NCBI RefSeq assembly: GCF_934190775.1
Contig: NZ_CAKPTG010000014.1
Location: 8,600-72,599 of the forward strand
DNA: 64,000 nt
Origin: an uncultured Phascolarctobacterium sp.
Lineage (GTDB): Bacteria; Bacillota; Negativicutes; Acidaminococcales; Acidaminococcaceae
Direction: 5' to 3'
In this document: in pieces, positions 33,906 to 41,888 of the stretch
Position numbering within the stretch: position 1 is the first letter of the stretch
Layout: each line of letters begins with the position of its first letter
Notes under the pieces: model-generated
Databases searched by the model: none
The model's input: only the letters and a program-made list of their open reading frames with translations
Told to the model about the DNA's origin: nothing
Program-made: the position numbers and the translations under genes

Positions 33906-36101
33906 TCAGTCTTCAGCGTGTTCAGCTTTTGCACGGTCAACCAACATTTGCAGTAATTGGATGCAGCACTTAGGAATGTTGGTACCAGGTCCAAAGATGC
34001 CTGCTGCACCATGTTCATACAGGTAGTCGTAATCCTGTGCAGGAATTACGCCGCCGATGCATACCATGATATCTTCACGGCCACGTTTCTTCAGTTCTTC
34101 AACGATTGCCGGCAGCAAGGTCTTATGACCGGCAGCCAGGGAGGAGAAGCCAACCATATCAACGTCGTTATCTACAGCGTCTTGTGCAGATTCTTCCGGA
34201 GTCTGGAACAGAGGACCAACGTCGACGGTCCAGCCCATATCAGCGAAGGAGGTTGCCAGAACTTTTTGTCCGCGGTCATGACCGTCTTGGCCCATTTTAG
34301 CCAGGAAGATACGAGGACGACGGCCTTCAAGTTGTTCAAACTCATCAGCCAGTTTGGTAGCTTTTTCCATGTCATCGTTGCCGCTGAATTCACTGGAGTA
34401 TACACCGGATACAGTGTGGATTACAGCATTGAAACGACCGGATACTTTTTCAACTGCGTCAGAAATTTCACCGAGGGAAGCACGGTCGCGAGCAGCTTGT
34501 ACAGCCATTTCCAGCAGGTTGCCGTTGTCACGGGTTTCTGCTGCGCGGGTAATAGCTTCCAGATCGCGTGCAACAGCGTCGTTGTTGCGTTCTGCTCTCA
34601 GTTTTTCCAGACGTTTAATCTGAGCGTTACGTACAGCGGTGTTATCGATGGACAGTACATTCAGCGGATCTTCCTTAGCCAGACGATATTTGTTCAGGCC
34701 AACGATGGTTTCTTTACCGCTATCGATGTTAGCTTGACGACGAGCTGCGCACTCTTCAATACGCATCTTCGGCAGGCCGGTTGCAATAGCTTTTGCCATA
34801 CCACCGAGTGCTTCAACTTCCTGGATATGAGCCCAAGCACGGCGAATGATTTCGTTGGTGAGGTATTCAACATAGTAGGAACCGCCCCACGGATCGATAA
34901 TCTTGCAGACTTTGGTTTCATCCTGGATGTACAGCTGGGTGTTACGAGCAAGACGAGCGGAGAAGTCAGTCGGCAGTGCGATAGCTTCGTCCAGTGCGTT
35001 TGTATGCAGGGATTGGGTATGGCCCAGAGCAGCAGACATAGCTTCCATACAAGTACGGGAGATGTTGTTGAACGGATCCTGTTCGGTCAGAGACCAGCCG
35101 GAAGTCTGGCTGTGAGTACGCAGTGCCATGGATTTCGGGTTCTTAGCGCCGAAGCTCTTAAGAATTTTAGCCCACAGAACACGAGCAGCACGCATTTTTG
35201 CAACTTCCATGAAGTAGTTTTTGCCCATATCCCAGAAGAAGGACAGACGTTTTGCGAATGCGTCTACAGGCAGGCCTGCAGCTTCACCAGTACGGATATA
35301 TTCCATACCATCGGCCAGAGTGTAGCCTAATTCAAGGTCGCAGGTTGCGCCGCACTCTTGAATATGGTAACCGGAAATGGAAATACTGTTGAATTTAGGC
35401 ATGTATTTGGTGGTGTATTCGAAAATATCACCGATGATACGCATAGACATAGCAGGCGGATAAATGTAGGTGTTACGTACCATGAACTCTTTCAGAATAT
35501 CGTTCTGAATGGTACCGGCCATGATGGATTTATCAACGCCTTGCTCTTCACCGGATACGATGAAGAATGCCAGTACAGGCAGAACTGCGCCGTTCATGGT
35601 CATGGATACGGACATCTGATCCAGAGGAATACCGGAGAACAGGATGTTCATATCGAGCATGGAGCAAACAGATACGCCTGCTTTACCAACGTCACCAACT
35701 ACACGCGGGTTATCAGCGTCATAGCCGCGGTGAGTCGGCAAGTCGAACGCGATGGACAGACCTTTTTGGCCTGCAGCCAGGTTACGACGATAGAATGCGT
35801 TAGATTCTTCCGCAGTGGAGAAACCTGCATATTGACGTACAGTCCACGGACGGAATACATACATTGTGGAGTAAGGACCACGCAGGAACGGAGGAATACC
35901 GCTCATGAAGTCCAAATGGTTACATTTATCATAGATATCCTTGGTGTACAGCGGAGCTTTAGGAATACGTTCCAAGGTAGTATCGTAAAGGGCATCGTAA
36001 TTTTCGCCCATTTTTTCTTCCAGATTCTTCTTCCATTCGTCATAAGAACAAGAAGGATGATCAGGAAGGGCTACTTTAGTGAAATCCGGATTAATGCTCA
36101 T
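33906..36101 (-). CDS. mutB: Methylmalonyl-CoA mutase, large (cobalamin-binding) subunit
   Basis: 731 residues: TIM-barrel CoA domain (RGPYSTMYVFRPWTVRQYAG, TIQNDILKEFMVRNTYIYPP, RTHSQTSGWSLTEQDPFNN) and C-terminal B12 domain with DGHDRG (near 605-610), whose His is the lower cobalt ligand, then GFSSLAAGH and GGVIPAQDY. Converts (R)-methylmalonyl-CoA and succinyl-CoA into each other in the cytosol. Start overlaps the mutA stop by one base (TAATG). Confidence 0.97.
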   Translation of the reverse strand: MSINPDFTKVALPDHPSCSYDEWKKNLEEKMGENYDALYDTTLERIPKAPLYTKDIYDKCNHLDFMSGIPPFLRGPYSTMYVFRPWTVRQYAGFSTAEESNAFYRRNLAAGQKGLSIAFDLPTHRGYDADNPRVVGDVGKAGVSVCSMLDMNILFSGIPLDQMSVSMTMNGAVLPVLAFFIVSGEEQGVDKSIMAGTIQNDILKEFMVRNTYIYPPAMSMRIIGDIFEYTTKYMPKFNSISISGYHIQECGATCDLELGYTLADGMEYIRTGEAAGLPVDAFAKRLSFFWDMGKNYFMEVAKMRAARVLWAKILKSFGAKNPKSMALRTHSQTSGWSLTEQDPFNNISRTCMEAMSAALGHTQSLHTNALDEAIALPTDFSARLARNTQLYIQDETKVCKIIDPWGGSYYVEYLTNEIIRRAWAHIQEVEALGGMAKAIATGLPKMRIEECAARRQANIDSGKETIVGLNKYRLAKEDPLNVLSIDNTAVRNAQIKRLEKLRAERNNDAVARDLEAITRAAETRDNGNLLEMAVQAARDRASLGEISDAVEKVSGRFNAVIHTVSGVYSSEFSGNDDMEKATKLADEFEQLEGRRPRIFLAKMGQDGHDRGQKVLATSFADMGWTVDVGPLFQTPEESAQDAVDNDVDMVGFSSLAAGHKTLLPAIVEELKKRGREDIMVCIGGVIPAQDYDYLYEHGAAGIFGPGTNIPKCCIQLLQMLVDRAKAEHAED

Positions 36102-38326
36102 TATTCAATCATCCCTTTCTTCTTTTGCAGCATCTTCAGAGTTTGGAAGCAGTTAGCTTTTACGCTGATGAAATCGTCAACGCCAGCATCTTTGTAAACT
36201 TGTTCCATGTCTTTCGGAGCAGCGCCGGCCAGGAACAGAGTAGCGGACGGTTTCATAGCTGCTTTAATCATCGGAGCCAGTTTCGGAACGATTTCCGGAT
36301 AGGTAGCATCGGTGGAGCAGATAACTGCAACATCGTAGTCGCCTTCTTTGAAAGCTTTGAGGCATTTTTCGTATTGATCGCCATCTTCGCCGTCTTGGAA
36401 ACCATCGTTCAGATGAACGTTGAATTCACCAACCTGCAGGAAAGAGGTGGAGAAGTCGGCACGAGCTTTATGTTGAGGAATCGGTCCCATGTTGCACAGG
36501 AATACTTCAACATTTTTGCCGGTTTTCTTAACATAGTCTTCAGTTTCGAAACGCAGTGCTTCATAGCGCTCGGTCCAGTGATGAGCAGCGATTGCTTCAA
36601 CGGTTTCCGGAGCTTCAGCCTTGCAGGATGCAGCAGCAACCTGGCCGATAGTAGCACCATTGCTGAATGCTTCGATTGCGCCTTCAACAGTTTCAACTGC
36701 AGCCAGCTTGCCAGCCAGGTAGTTGGTGTCGATATCAGCAACGTAAGCAGCAACAGCAGCTTCGCGTTCTTTCTTCAGTTTCGGAGTGTCTTCTTCGCGG
36801 CGCTCCAACGGTTCTTCGGTCATGTTCGGGTACATGTTTACGCCAACAGCACGATCGCTGCGCATTTCCAGAGCTTTGAAGCGTTTAGCCAAAACGTCAG
36901 CAACTTGTGCTTGCGGATAGCCAGCTTCCAGAGCTTTAACAATACCGCCCATTTCCTCAACCTTTTGGAACTCAGCCCAGATTTTTTCGGTAATCTGCTT
37001 GGTCAGGGTTTCAACGCCCCAGGAACCGCCGGCAGCATCGATCGGGCTCAGCATACCAAATTCTTCTTGCAGCATTACATGCAGGTTACGAGCGATACGA
37101 CGGGAGAATACGTCACCTTTACGAATCAACTCGTCAAACGGCGGGTTGTCATAGGTGCATACGCCACCTACAACGCTGGAGAAGGTTTGGGTGCAGTTAC
37201 GCAGCATGTTTACATACGGGTCAACAACGGTTTTGGTGAAGCGAGCGCAACGGCCATGAACCTTAATAGCGCGATCTGCTTCTTCAGCACCGAATGCTTC
37301 CATAATAGCTGCCCAGATCATACGCAGAGAACGCAGTTTTGCGATTTCCATGAAGAAGTTTGCACCTTGGTTGAAGCAGAAGTACAGGGAGTTAGCAATG
37401 TCGTGCAGCTCAACGCCACGTTTTTGCATTTGACGTACATATTCAACAGCAGTAGCGAAGGTGTAAGCAACTTCTTGTACTGCTTCTGCACCGCCATCGG
37501 TGTAAGCATCACTGTTGATGAAAACAGTGCGAACTTCCGGAGTATTAGCTTTAGCAAATTTAATGGTTTCAGCCATTTCATCATACAAAGCATCCAGAGA
37601 GGTTGCGGTTTTGCCGGTTTTTACCAGCTCGCCGATTGGATCGCCGCCGATAACGCCACGCAGTTTTTTTACATCATGACCAGCGCCCTTCAAAGCAGCT
37701 ACAGTCAGAGCCAGCAGATTTTTAGCGCCAGCGCCGGTGTACATCATAATAGGATATTTGTCAAGTTTCAGACCATTCAGCAGAACGCTCATATCTTCAA
37801 CGGTAGTAACGTTCACGCCAATATCACCAGGTTTTTCTGCATCTTTAACGTCTACGCCGTTTTTGGTTGCAGTATCAAATTTGATATTGTAAACAGTGGA
37901 GCCTTTGGAAATTTCTTCCTTCAGCAGCTCGTTGTTATCAGCCGGCAAGGTTTCATCGCAAGCTTGTGCAATGCCCCAGGGCTCGTGTACATAACCGTTA
38001 ACAGTTGCGCCACGCAGGAAATCGCCCATACCGGGATAATCGTTGGTCGGCAGAATTGCATCAGTGCCTTTACGAGTATAAATCGGGTCAAAGGTAATGC
38101 CCTCGTAGTTTTTGGTGTACATGATTTTGTCAAAGGGTTTACCCTTCAACAGTGCATTACATGCCTCCACCCATTCATCCCAGGTGGGTTCGGTAAATTC
38201 ATCAAAAGTTACCTCCGGGAATTCGGTTACTTTCTCTGACTTACGCAACATGGCTTCCAGTTCTTTGTCTGTCAACGGTCTTTCGCCATCAACGACTGCT
38301 GCAGTTTTTTGTTGTTCATCAGCCAT
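36101..38326 (-). CDS. mutA: Methylmalonyl-CoA mutase, small subunit
   Basis: 741-residue partner of the large subunit. Same two-domain fold, but the C-terminal domain lacks the DxHxxG cobalamin motif (it reads FLCNMGPIPQHKARADFS), as expected of the non-catalytic subunit. AGGAGG lies before ATG 38326. Separated from the upstream gene by 238 bp with structure of its own. Confidence 0.96.
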   Translation of the reverse strand: MADEQQKTAAVVDGERPLTDKELEAMLRKSEKVTEFPEVTFDEFTEPTWDEWVEACNALLKGKPFDKIMYTKNYEGITFDPIYTRKGTDAILPTNDYPGMGDFLRGATVNGYVHEPWGIAQACDETLPADNNELLKEEISKGSTVYNIKFDTATKNGVDVKDAEKPGDIGVNVTTVEDMSVLLNGLKLDKYPIMMYTGAGAKNLLALTVAALKGAGHDVKKLRGVIGGDPIGELVKTGKTATSLDALYDEMAETIKFAKANTPEVRTVFINSDAYTDGGAEAVQEVAYTFATAVEYVRQMQKRGVELHDIANSLYFCFNQGANFFMEIAKLRSLRMIWAAIMEAFGAEEADRAIKVHGRCARFTKTVVDPYVNMLRNCTQTFSSVVGGVCTYDNPPFDELIRKGDVFSRRIARNLHVMLQEEFGMLSPIDAAGGSWGVETLTKQITEKIWAEFQKVEEMGGIVKALEAGYPQAQVADVLAKRFKALEMRSDRAVGVNMYPNMTEEPLERREEDTPKLKKEREAAVAAYVADIDTNYLAGKLAAVETVEGAIEAFSNGATIGQVAAASCKAEAPETVEAIAAHHWTERYEALRFETEDYVKKTGKNVEVFLCNMGPIPQHKARADFSTSFLQVGEFNVHLNDGFQDGEDGDQYEKCLKAFKEGDYDVAVICSTDATYPEIVPKLAPMIKAAMKPSATLFLAGAAPKDMEQVYKDAGVDDFISVKANCFQTLKMLQKKKGMIE

Positions 38327-38564
38327 TCAAATAATCCTCCTTTAATAATTTAATCATTACTGTGAAAAAGCTCACAGCACCAAGCTGAAACGCATATCAC
38401 CTCCAGCCAATCTCGTCTGCTGATGCAGCTGCTATCCGACCGCTCTCACCCGGTCATCAGGGGACATATGCCGCATCCTTGCTTGGATAGATTTTAAGAA
38501 GCAAACAGCATTTATATACACGGTCACGGTTGTCCAGGCCGTATATAACAAAATAACAGGCAGT
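38327..38564 (-). other. Structured spacer between the MsrA-like gene and mutA
   Basis: No convincing gene. On the minus strand a GGCAG/CTGCC hairpin overlaps the MsrA-like stop codon and is followed by a weak T-rich stretch. Then GACCG-GGTGAGAG-CGGTC, a region with GCTGCATCAGC, and finally CTGTGA/TCACAG near 38358-38375 before the mutA SD. This could be a leader with its own control, or mRNA processing stems. I do not recognise a known class. Confidence 0.4.
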
Positions 38565-38987
38565 TTAATCTGCCAGGAACTCCTGCAGACGTCCGTAATT
38601 AATCTGGACTCTGCGCAGCTCGTTTTCCTCAGGCATGGTATCATTAAGAATCATGTTGCCTAAAGCAGCACCCGGCTCTGCGCCACGGTTCTGCATAAAA
38701 CGGGCATAGTATTCAATCTGCGGAACATCTTCAGCTGCCTTGTAAATAACAGCAGCCTGTTCCAAAGGATCTTCTGCGATGATATAGGGATTTACCCCTT
38801 CATTGAAGTATTGTTTCAAAAGCTCGCAGATATCTGTCTTTTTGGGGTTATATTGCACGCGTACGCACTTTACTTCCAGCTCTCCGCTGGCCTTGGCACG
38901 TCCGGCAACAACTTCTTCAACGCCTTTCATACCTTCAAAGGCTGCAAGCAGTTCAGCAATTTTGCCTGCCAAATATAATTCTTTCAT
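38565..38987 (-). CDS. MsrA-fold-like protein without the catalytic Cys motif
   Basis: 140 residues. The middle (LAAFEGMKGVEEVVAGRA, then VKCVRVQYNPKKTDICELL and KQYFNEGVNP) lines up in my reading with peptide-methionine sulfoxide reductase A: VEAxFxxLxGVxxVxxGYAGG, VRVxYDP, LLxxFFxxHDP. The N-terminal GCFW active-site motif is absent; the chain starts at MKELYLAGKIAELLAAF. So a pseudoenzyme or a new member using the fold otherwise. First gene after the mutase riboswitch. Start ATG 38987 behind GGGAGG. Confidence 0.6.
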   Translation of the reverse strand: MKELYLAGKIAELLAAFEGMKGVEEVVAGRAKASGELEVKCVRVQYNPKKTDICELLKQYFNEGVNPYIIAEDPLEQAAVIYKAAEDVPQIEYYARFMQNRGAEPGAALGNMILNDTMPEENELRRVQINYGRLQEFLAD

Positions 38988-39002
38988 ATCAATTACCTCC
39001 CT

Positions 39003-39042
39003 TTAAACAGCAAAAAATAAAGCCACCACATTTGTGATGGCT
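39003..39042 (-). terminator. Terminator of the mutase-operon riboswitch leader
   Basis: Minus strand AGCCA-TCACAAATGTG-GTGGCT followed by TTATTTTTTG, ending 20 bp before the first start codon. Confidence 0.85.
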
Positions 39043-39361
39043 GGATTGTCAGCACGACAGCGCACCCCTACGCTGTCGTACTTGAGAGGAGAAAGGAAAT
39101 GTTCTCAGCTAAAAGAAAAATTTGAGAATGGGATTTGAAAAACACGATATGTCCAGTATCGCGGACAAGTATGACAGATAGCATCGATGGCCCGGCCACT
39201 CTCCAAAAGGTCACAGCCATCACGTGACCTTCAATGGCATAAGAAACAGAAAACCGTTTCTCAAAAAGAATCCTTCACCCAATACGGGCGGGACTTTTGA
39301 AAAACGGCGAAATATCAAAAGCTACTAGGCGCACAAACCTATACTACAGCTCTACGACATC
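39043..39361 (-). other. Long leader between mutase riboswitch and terminator
   Basis: About 320 bases of untranslated leader. Holds an ACGACAGCG/CGCTGTCGT hairpin (about 39054-39080) and an AAGGTCAC/GTGACCTT hairpin near 39205-39235. Much longer than a normal expression platform; may contain antiterminator parts or another element. Confidence 0.5.
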
Positions 39362-39562
39362 TCTCCCCGTCTCTCGCAGGTCAAACGACGATGCATCTTA
39401 CAGGCAGTTCTTCTGGCTTCGCTTCTTCACGTGTTCCACCTTCCCAGAGGACCCCTCCAGTGGTATAAACGAAACACGCTCCACGTCACAGCGGCGGGAC
39501 CGTGCCGGAATTTCACCGGCTTCTCTATTGAGCTTTCGCACCTGTAATATCAATATCAACTT
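39362..39562 (-). ncRNA. Cobalamin riboswitch of the methylmalonyl-CoA mutase operon
   Basis: Minus strand has AGGTGCGAAAGC, AATAGAGAAGCCGGTG, AAATTCCGGCACGG, TCCCGCCGCTGTGA, GAAGCCAGAAGA and TGACCTGCGAGAGACGGGG in the order expected of the class. It precedes the MsrA-like gene, mutA, mutB and meaB. Confidence 0.92.
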
Positions 39563-39571
39563 GTTGTGTTA

Positions 39572-39600
39572 ATTATAGCAGTTCCTATTTATCTTGTCAA
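39572..39600 (-). promoter_or_regulatory. Promoter of the mutase operon
   Basis: TTGACA (39595-39600) and TATAAT (39572-39577), spacer 17 bp: full consensus. Confidence 0.88.
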
Positions 39601-39751
39601 CCTTTTTCAAGGATTTTTATTTTTGTGCTTTAATCCCATGTATAGAGAGTTCTCATGTGTAGTTGACTCCATTCTCGATTAGCTATTCTTTGTGTATATT
39701 TCACATATAACACAATGTAAAATCTTCAATTTTCCAGTCAAAGCAGGCTTT

Positions 39752-39787
39752 TTAGCAACAAAAAACGCCTACAGCCCAGCTGCAAGC
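39752..39787 (-). terminator. Terminator of the tiny-peptide operon
   Basis: Minus strand AACGCTTGCAGC paired with GGCTGTAGGCGTT, then TTTTTTG. Confidence 0.82.
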
Positions 39788-39791
39788 GTTC

Positions 39792-39812
39792 TTACGGTTT
39801 AGCGATTTGCAT
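39792..39812 (-). CDS. Possible 6-residue frame after the tiny peptides
   Basis: MQIAKP, ATG 39812 behind CAGGTGG. Probably too short to be a product; its SD suggests a relic third unit or a translation-linked step before the terminator. Confidence 0.2.
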   Translation of the reverse strand: MQIAKP

Positions 39813-39827
39813 TTTTTATACCACCTG

Positions 39828-39884
39828 TTAATGGATATAGTAGAAATTCATTTCATACAAAGCTTTGATGAATTTTTCCAGCAT
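39828..39884 (-). CDS. Tiny peptide 2 (18 aa), paralogue of tiny peptide 1
   Basis: MLEKFIKALYEMNFYYIH, ATG 39884 with a perfect AGGAGG eight bases upstream. Amphipathic, aromatic-rich, ends YYIH. Aligns with the upstream peptide at E-K-F-(V/I)-x2-L and Y-x-I-H. Spacing between the two frames is 18 bp. Function unknown; candidates are a small membrane-active peptide, a quorum or leader peptide. Confidence 0.65.
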   Translation of the reverse strand: MLEKFIKALYEMNFYYIH

Positions 39885-39902
39885 TATTCTCACCTCCTGA
39901 AA

Positions 39903-39962
39903 TCAGTGAATCATATACCATTTAAAGTTGCACAGAGTCTCAACAAATTTTTCAAAAGTCAT
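39903..39962 (-). CDS. Tiny peptide 1 (19 aa)
   Basis: MTFEKFVETLCNFKWYMIH, ATG 39962 with GAAGGGATG about eleven bases upstream. One Cys and four aromatic residues. First unit of a two-peptide transcript with promoter (40000-40045) and terminator. Not in-frame with any larger gene on either strand. Function unknown. Confidence 0.62.
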   Translation of the reverse strand: MTFEKFVETLCNFKWYMIH

Positions 39963-40013
39963 TTTTATATCATCCCTTCTTTATTATTTTAAGGTATTGC
40001 CTTAACATGCATT

Positions 40014-40045
40014 TAGTATAACACCTTATGACGTTTTTGTCCACT
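40014..40045 (-). promoter_or_regulatory. Promoter of the tiny-peptide operon
   Basis: Minus strand TGGACA, 17 bp, TATACT in TTATACTAAATGCATG. Followed by a possible AAGGCAATACCTT hairpin in the leader. Confidence 0.65.
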
Positions 40046-40194
40046 ATGGACTTTTTGTGTCCCGTTAAGTGGTTGGGAAGCTCTAAAGCCTTACAGCATG
40101 GTACTTTACAAGGATTTAACATTGAAAAGCAAAGAGGACTGTAAGAAAAAATTTTCTAAAGTCATGAAAAATTTTCCTACAATCCTCTATACTT

Positions 40195-41232
40195 TTATGC
40201 CTGCTTATCCTTAAAACACCATGATAAGAGTGGCGGGATAAAGATATTTATCACCAGCACACGCACCAGCTGATAGGTCAGGATAATCGAAACATTCTCA
40301 CCCATACTCATACCGGCCAAAGACATTTCGGCTATGCCTCCGGGTGCCATCGCCAAAAACGCCGTTACCAGCGAAAAGCCGTAGCGTGCGGCAAGCACAT
40401 TAGCCATGCCAATGCTCACAACAATAAGTATTGCTGTACCGATAAGAACATAGGGTACCATTTTTTTAGTTTTGATAATGCGGTCCGCATCAAGCTGCAT
40501 CCCCATGAACAAGCCAATACTTGCCTGAGCTGCTGCCATCAGCCAAAACGGCACCGGCTGCACACTGCCAGCCAAGACGTCAAAGGCAGCTGTCGCCAAA
40601 ATGGGTCCCAACAGTCTCGGCGTCGGCATATGTATCTTCTTCGCTATAAAGCTACCCAAAACAGACAGAGGCACAACAACAAGCCAATGTATACCGCCAT
40701 GGTTCGGCAACGCTACGCTGCTGCCTGTCACCTGCGCATGCAAAAGCCAGATGACAAGAAACGGCACAGTAATCACCACGCCCAACAGACGCAGAATCTG
40801 CATTACCATGACAACATTAGGATTAACCTCCTTGTCATCCTCGCAAAGCAGCATCGTCAGCGTCATGCCGCCAGGCAGCATTCCCATGACACAGCTTTTA
40901 AGATTTTCCCGCGCCAGCTTTGCCGTAATAACGGCCAATACCATACTTGCAGCCAAAATAACTATCGTTGCTTCTGCTACACCTACCAGCTCAGCCAAAA
41001 AGTTATTCCAGGTGTCAGAGGTAAAGGTAGAGCCAATACCATAACCGGCAACCATCAAAGCATATTCGCGCCATTGCTTAGGCCAGCTCACATCGCTGCG
41101 ATGCGTCAGCGTTTTGCAAAGCAAAGCAGTCAACAGGCCACCCAGCAAAAATGGAATCGGTATATGCATCCGCACCAGCAGGCTGCCCAGGCAAAGCGCC
41201 ATAATAAAAAGCAACAAGCGGTTTAACAACAT
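40195..41232 (-). CDS. AbrB-family (ammonia monooxygenase-like) membrane protein
   Basis: 345-residue polytopic membrane protein with two related halves, each with PIPFLLGGLL / MPTPRLLGPIL and the GMLPGGMTLTMLL / MAPGGIAEMSLAG loops that mark the AbrB duplication family. Function poorly known; some members are suggested transporters or regulators of export. Starts 5 bp after engB, so it may read on from the protease cluster. Confidence 0.88.
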   Translation of the reverse strand: MLLNRLLLFIMALCLGSLLVRMHIPIPFLLGGLLTALLCKTLTHRSDVSWPKQWREYALMVAGYGIGSTFTSDTWNNFLAELVGVAEATIVILAASMVLAVITAKLARENLKSCVMGMLPGGMTLTMLLCEDDKEVNPNVVMVMQILRLLGVVITVPFLVIWLLHAQVTGSSVALPNHGGIHWLVVVPLSVLGSFIAKKIHMPTPRLLGPILATAAFDVLAGSVQPVPFWLMAAAQASIGLFMGMQLDADRIIKTKKMVPYVLIGTAILIVVSIGMANVLAARYGFSLVTAFLAMAPGGIAEMSLAGMSMGENVSIILTYQLVRVLVINIFIPPLLSWCFKDKQA

Positions 41233-41237
41233 GATTT

Positions 41238-41888
41238 TTACTCCTGCTCTACACCGTTAGCGGATAAAGCATTCATGATGCGCTCAATCAGCTCGCCACG
41301 CATGGTGTGCTGCGAAGATGAATAGGTAATAATCTCATGCTCCTTCAGGCCCATTTCGCGCTTAAAGAGTGCCTTTTGAGACATAGCAGCATTTTTCGAA
41401 AGCTTATCAGACTTGGTCAGCACAACCTGCACCTTCAGGCCACAGCTGCGCAGCCAGTTGAAGCATTCCATATCGCTGTCCATAGGCTTATGACGGATAT
41501 CAATCAGCTGGCAGACAACACCCAGGTTTTCACTGCCGGATAAATATTTGCTGATAAAACCTGACCATTGGTCCTTATTATTATGGTTTGTTTTAGCAAA
41601 GCCATAGCCAGGTAAATCTACCAGATAAAAGGAAGCTCTTTCATCCTCACCCTCAACTACACGCTTAGCCTCCAGCTCGTAAAAGTTGATGGTCTGCGTT
41701 TTACCCGGAGTAGAGCTTACGCGTGCCAGGCCGTTGCGGCGGCAGAGTGAATTAATAAGCGATGATTTGCCTACATTACTGCGGCCGATAAAAGCAGCTT
41801 CAATCAGAGAAGGCTGCGGATATTGGTCTGCACGTACTGCAGAGGCCACATACTTAGCACGGATAATATCCCAATTATCTTTACTCAT
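41238..41888 (-). CDS. engB: Ribosome-biogenesis GTPase EngB (YsxC/YihA)
   Basis: 216-residue cytosolic GTPase for late 50S assembly: G1 GRSNVGKSSLIN, G2 PGKTQTINFYE, G3 DLPGYGFA, G4 TKSDK, G5 YSSSQ. Overlaps the lon stop by 8 bp. Order lon-engB is a conserved Firmicute pair. Confidence 0.96.
   Translation of the reverse strand: MSKDNWDIIRAKYVASAVRADQYPQPSLIEAAFIGRSNVGKSSLINSLCRRNGLARVSSTPGKTQTINFYELEAKRVVEGEDERASFYLVDLPGYGFAKTNHNNKDQWSGFISKYLSGSENLGVVCQLIDIRHKPMDSDMECFNWLRSCGLKVQVVLTKSDKLSKNAAMSQKALFKREMGLKEHEIITYSSSQHTMRGELIERIMNALSANGVEQE

Noticed and set aside
33957..35330. 457-codon plus-strand frame opposite mutB, and 704-codon frame opposite mutA
   Set aside because: Shadows of the mutase subunits.
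38327..38564. Hammerhead ribozyme (CTGATGA present)
   Set aside because: The GAAA core and third stem are not found in the right order.
38432..38644. 70-codon frame overlapping the MsrA-like gene and spacer
   Set aside because: Overlaps a supported gene in another frame, Cys/Arg-rich without pattern, no SD.
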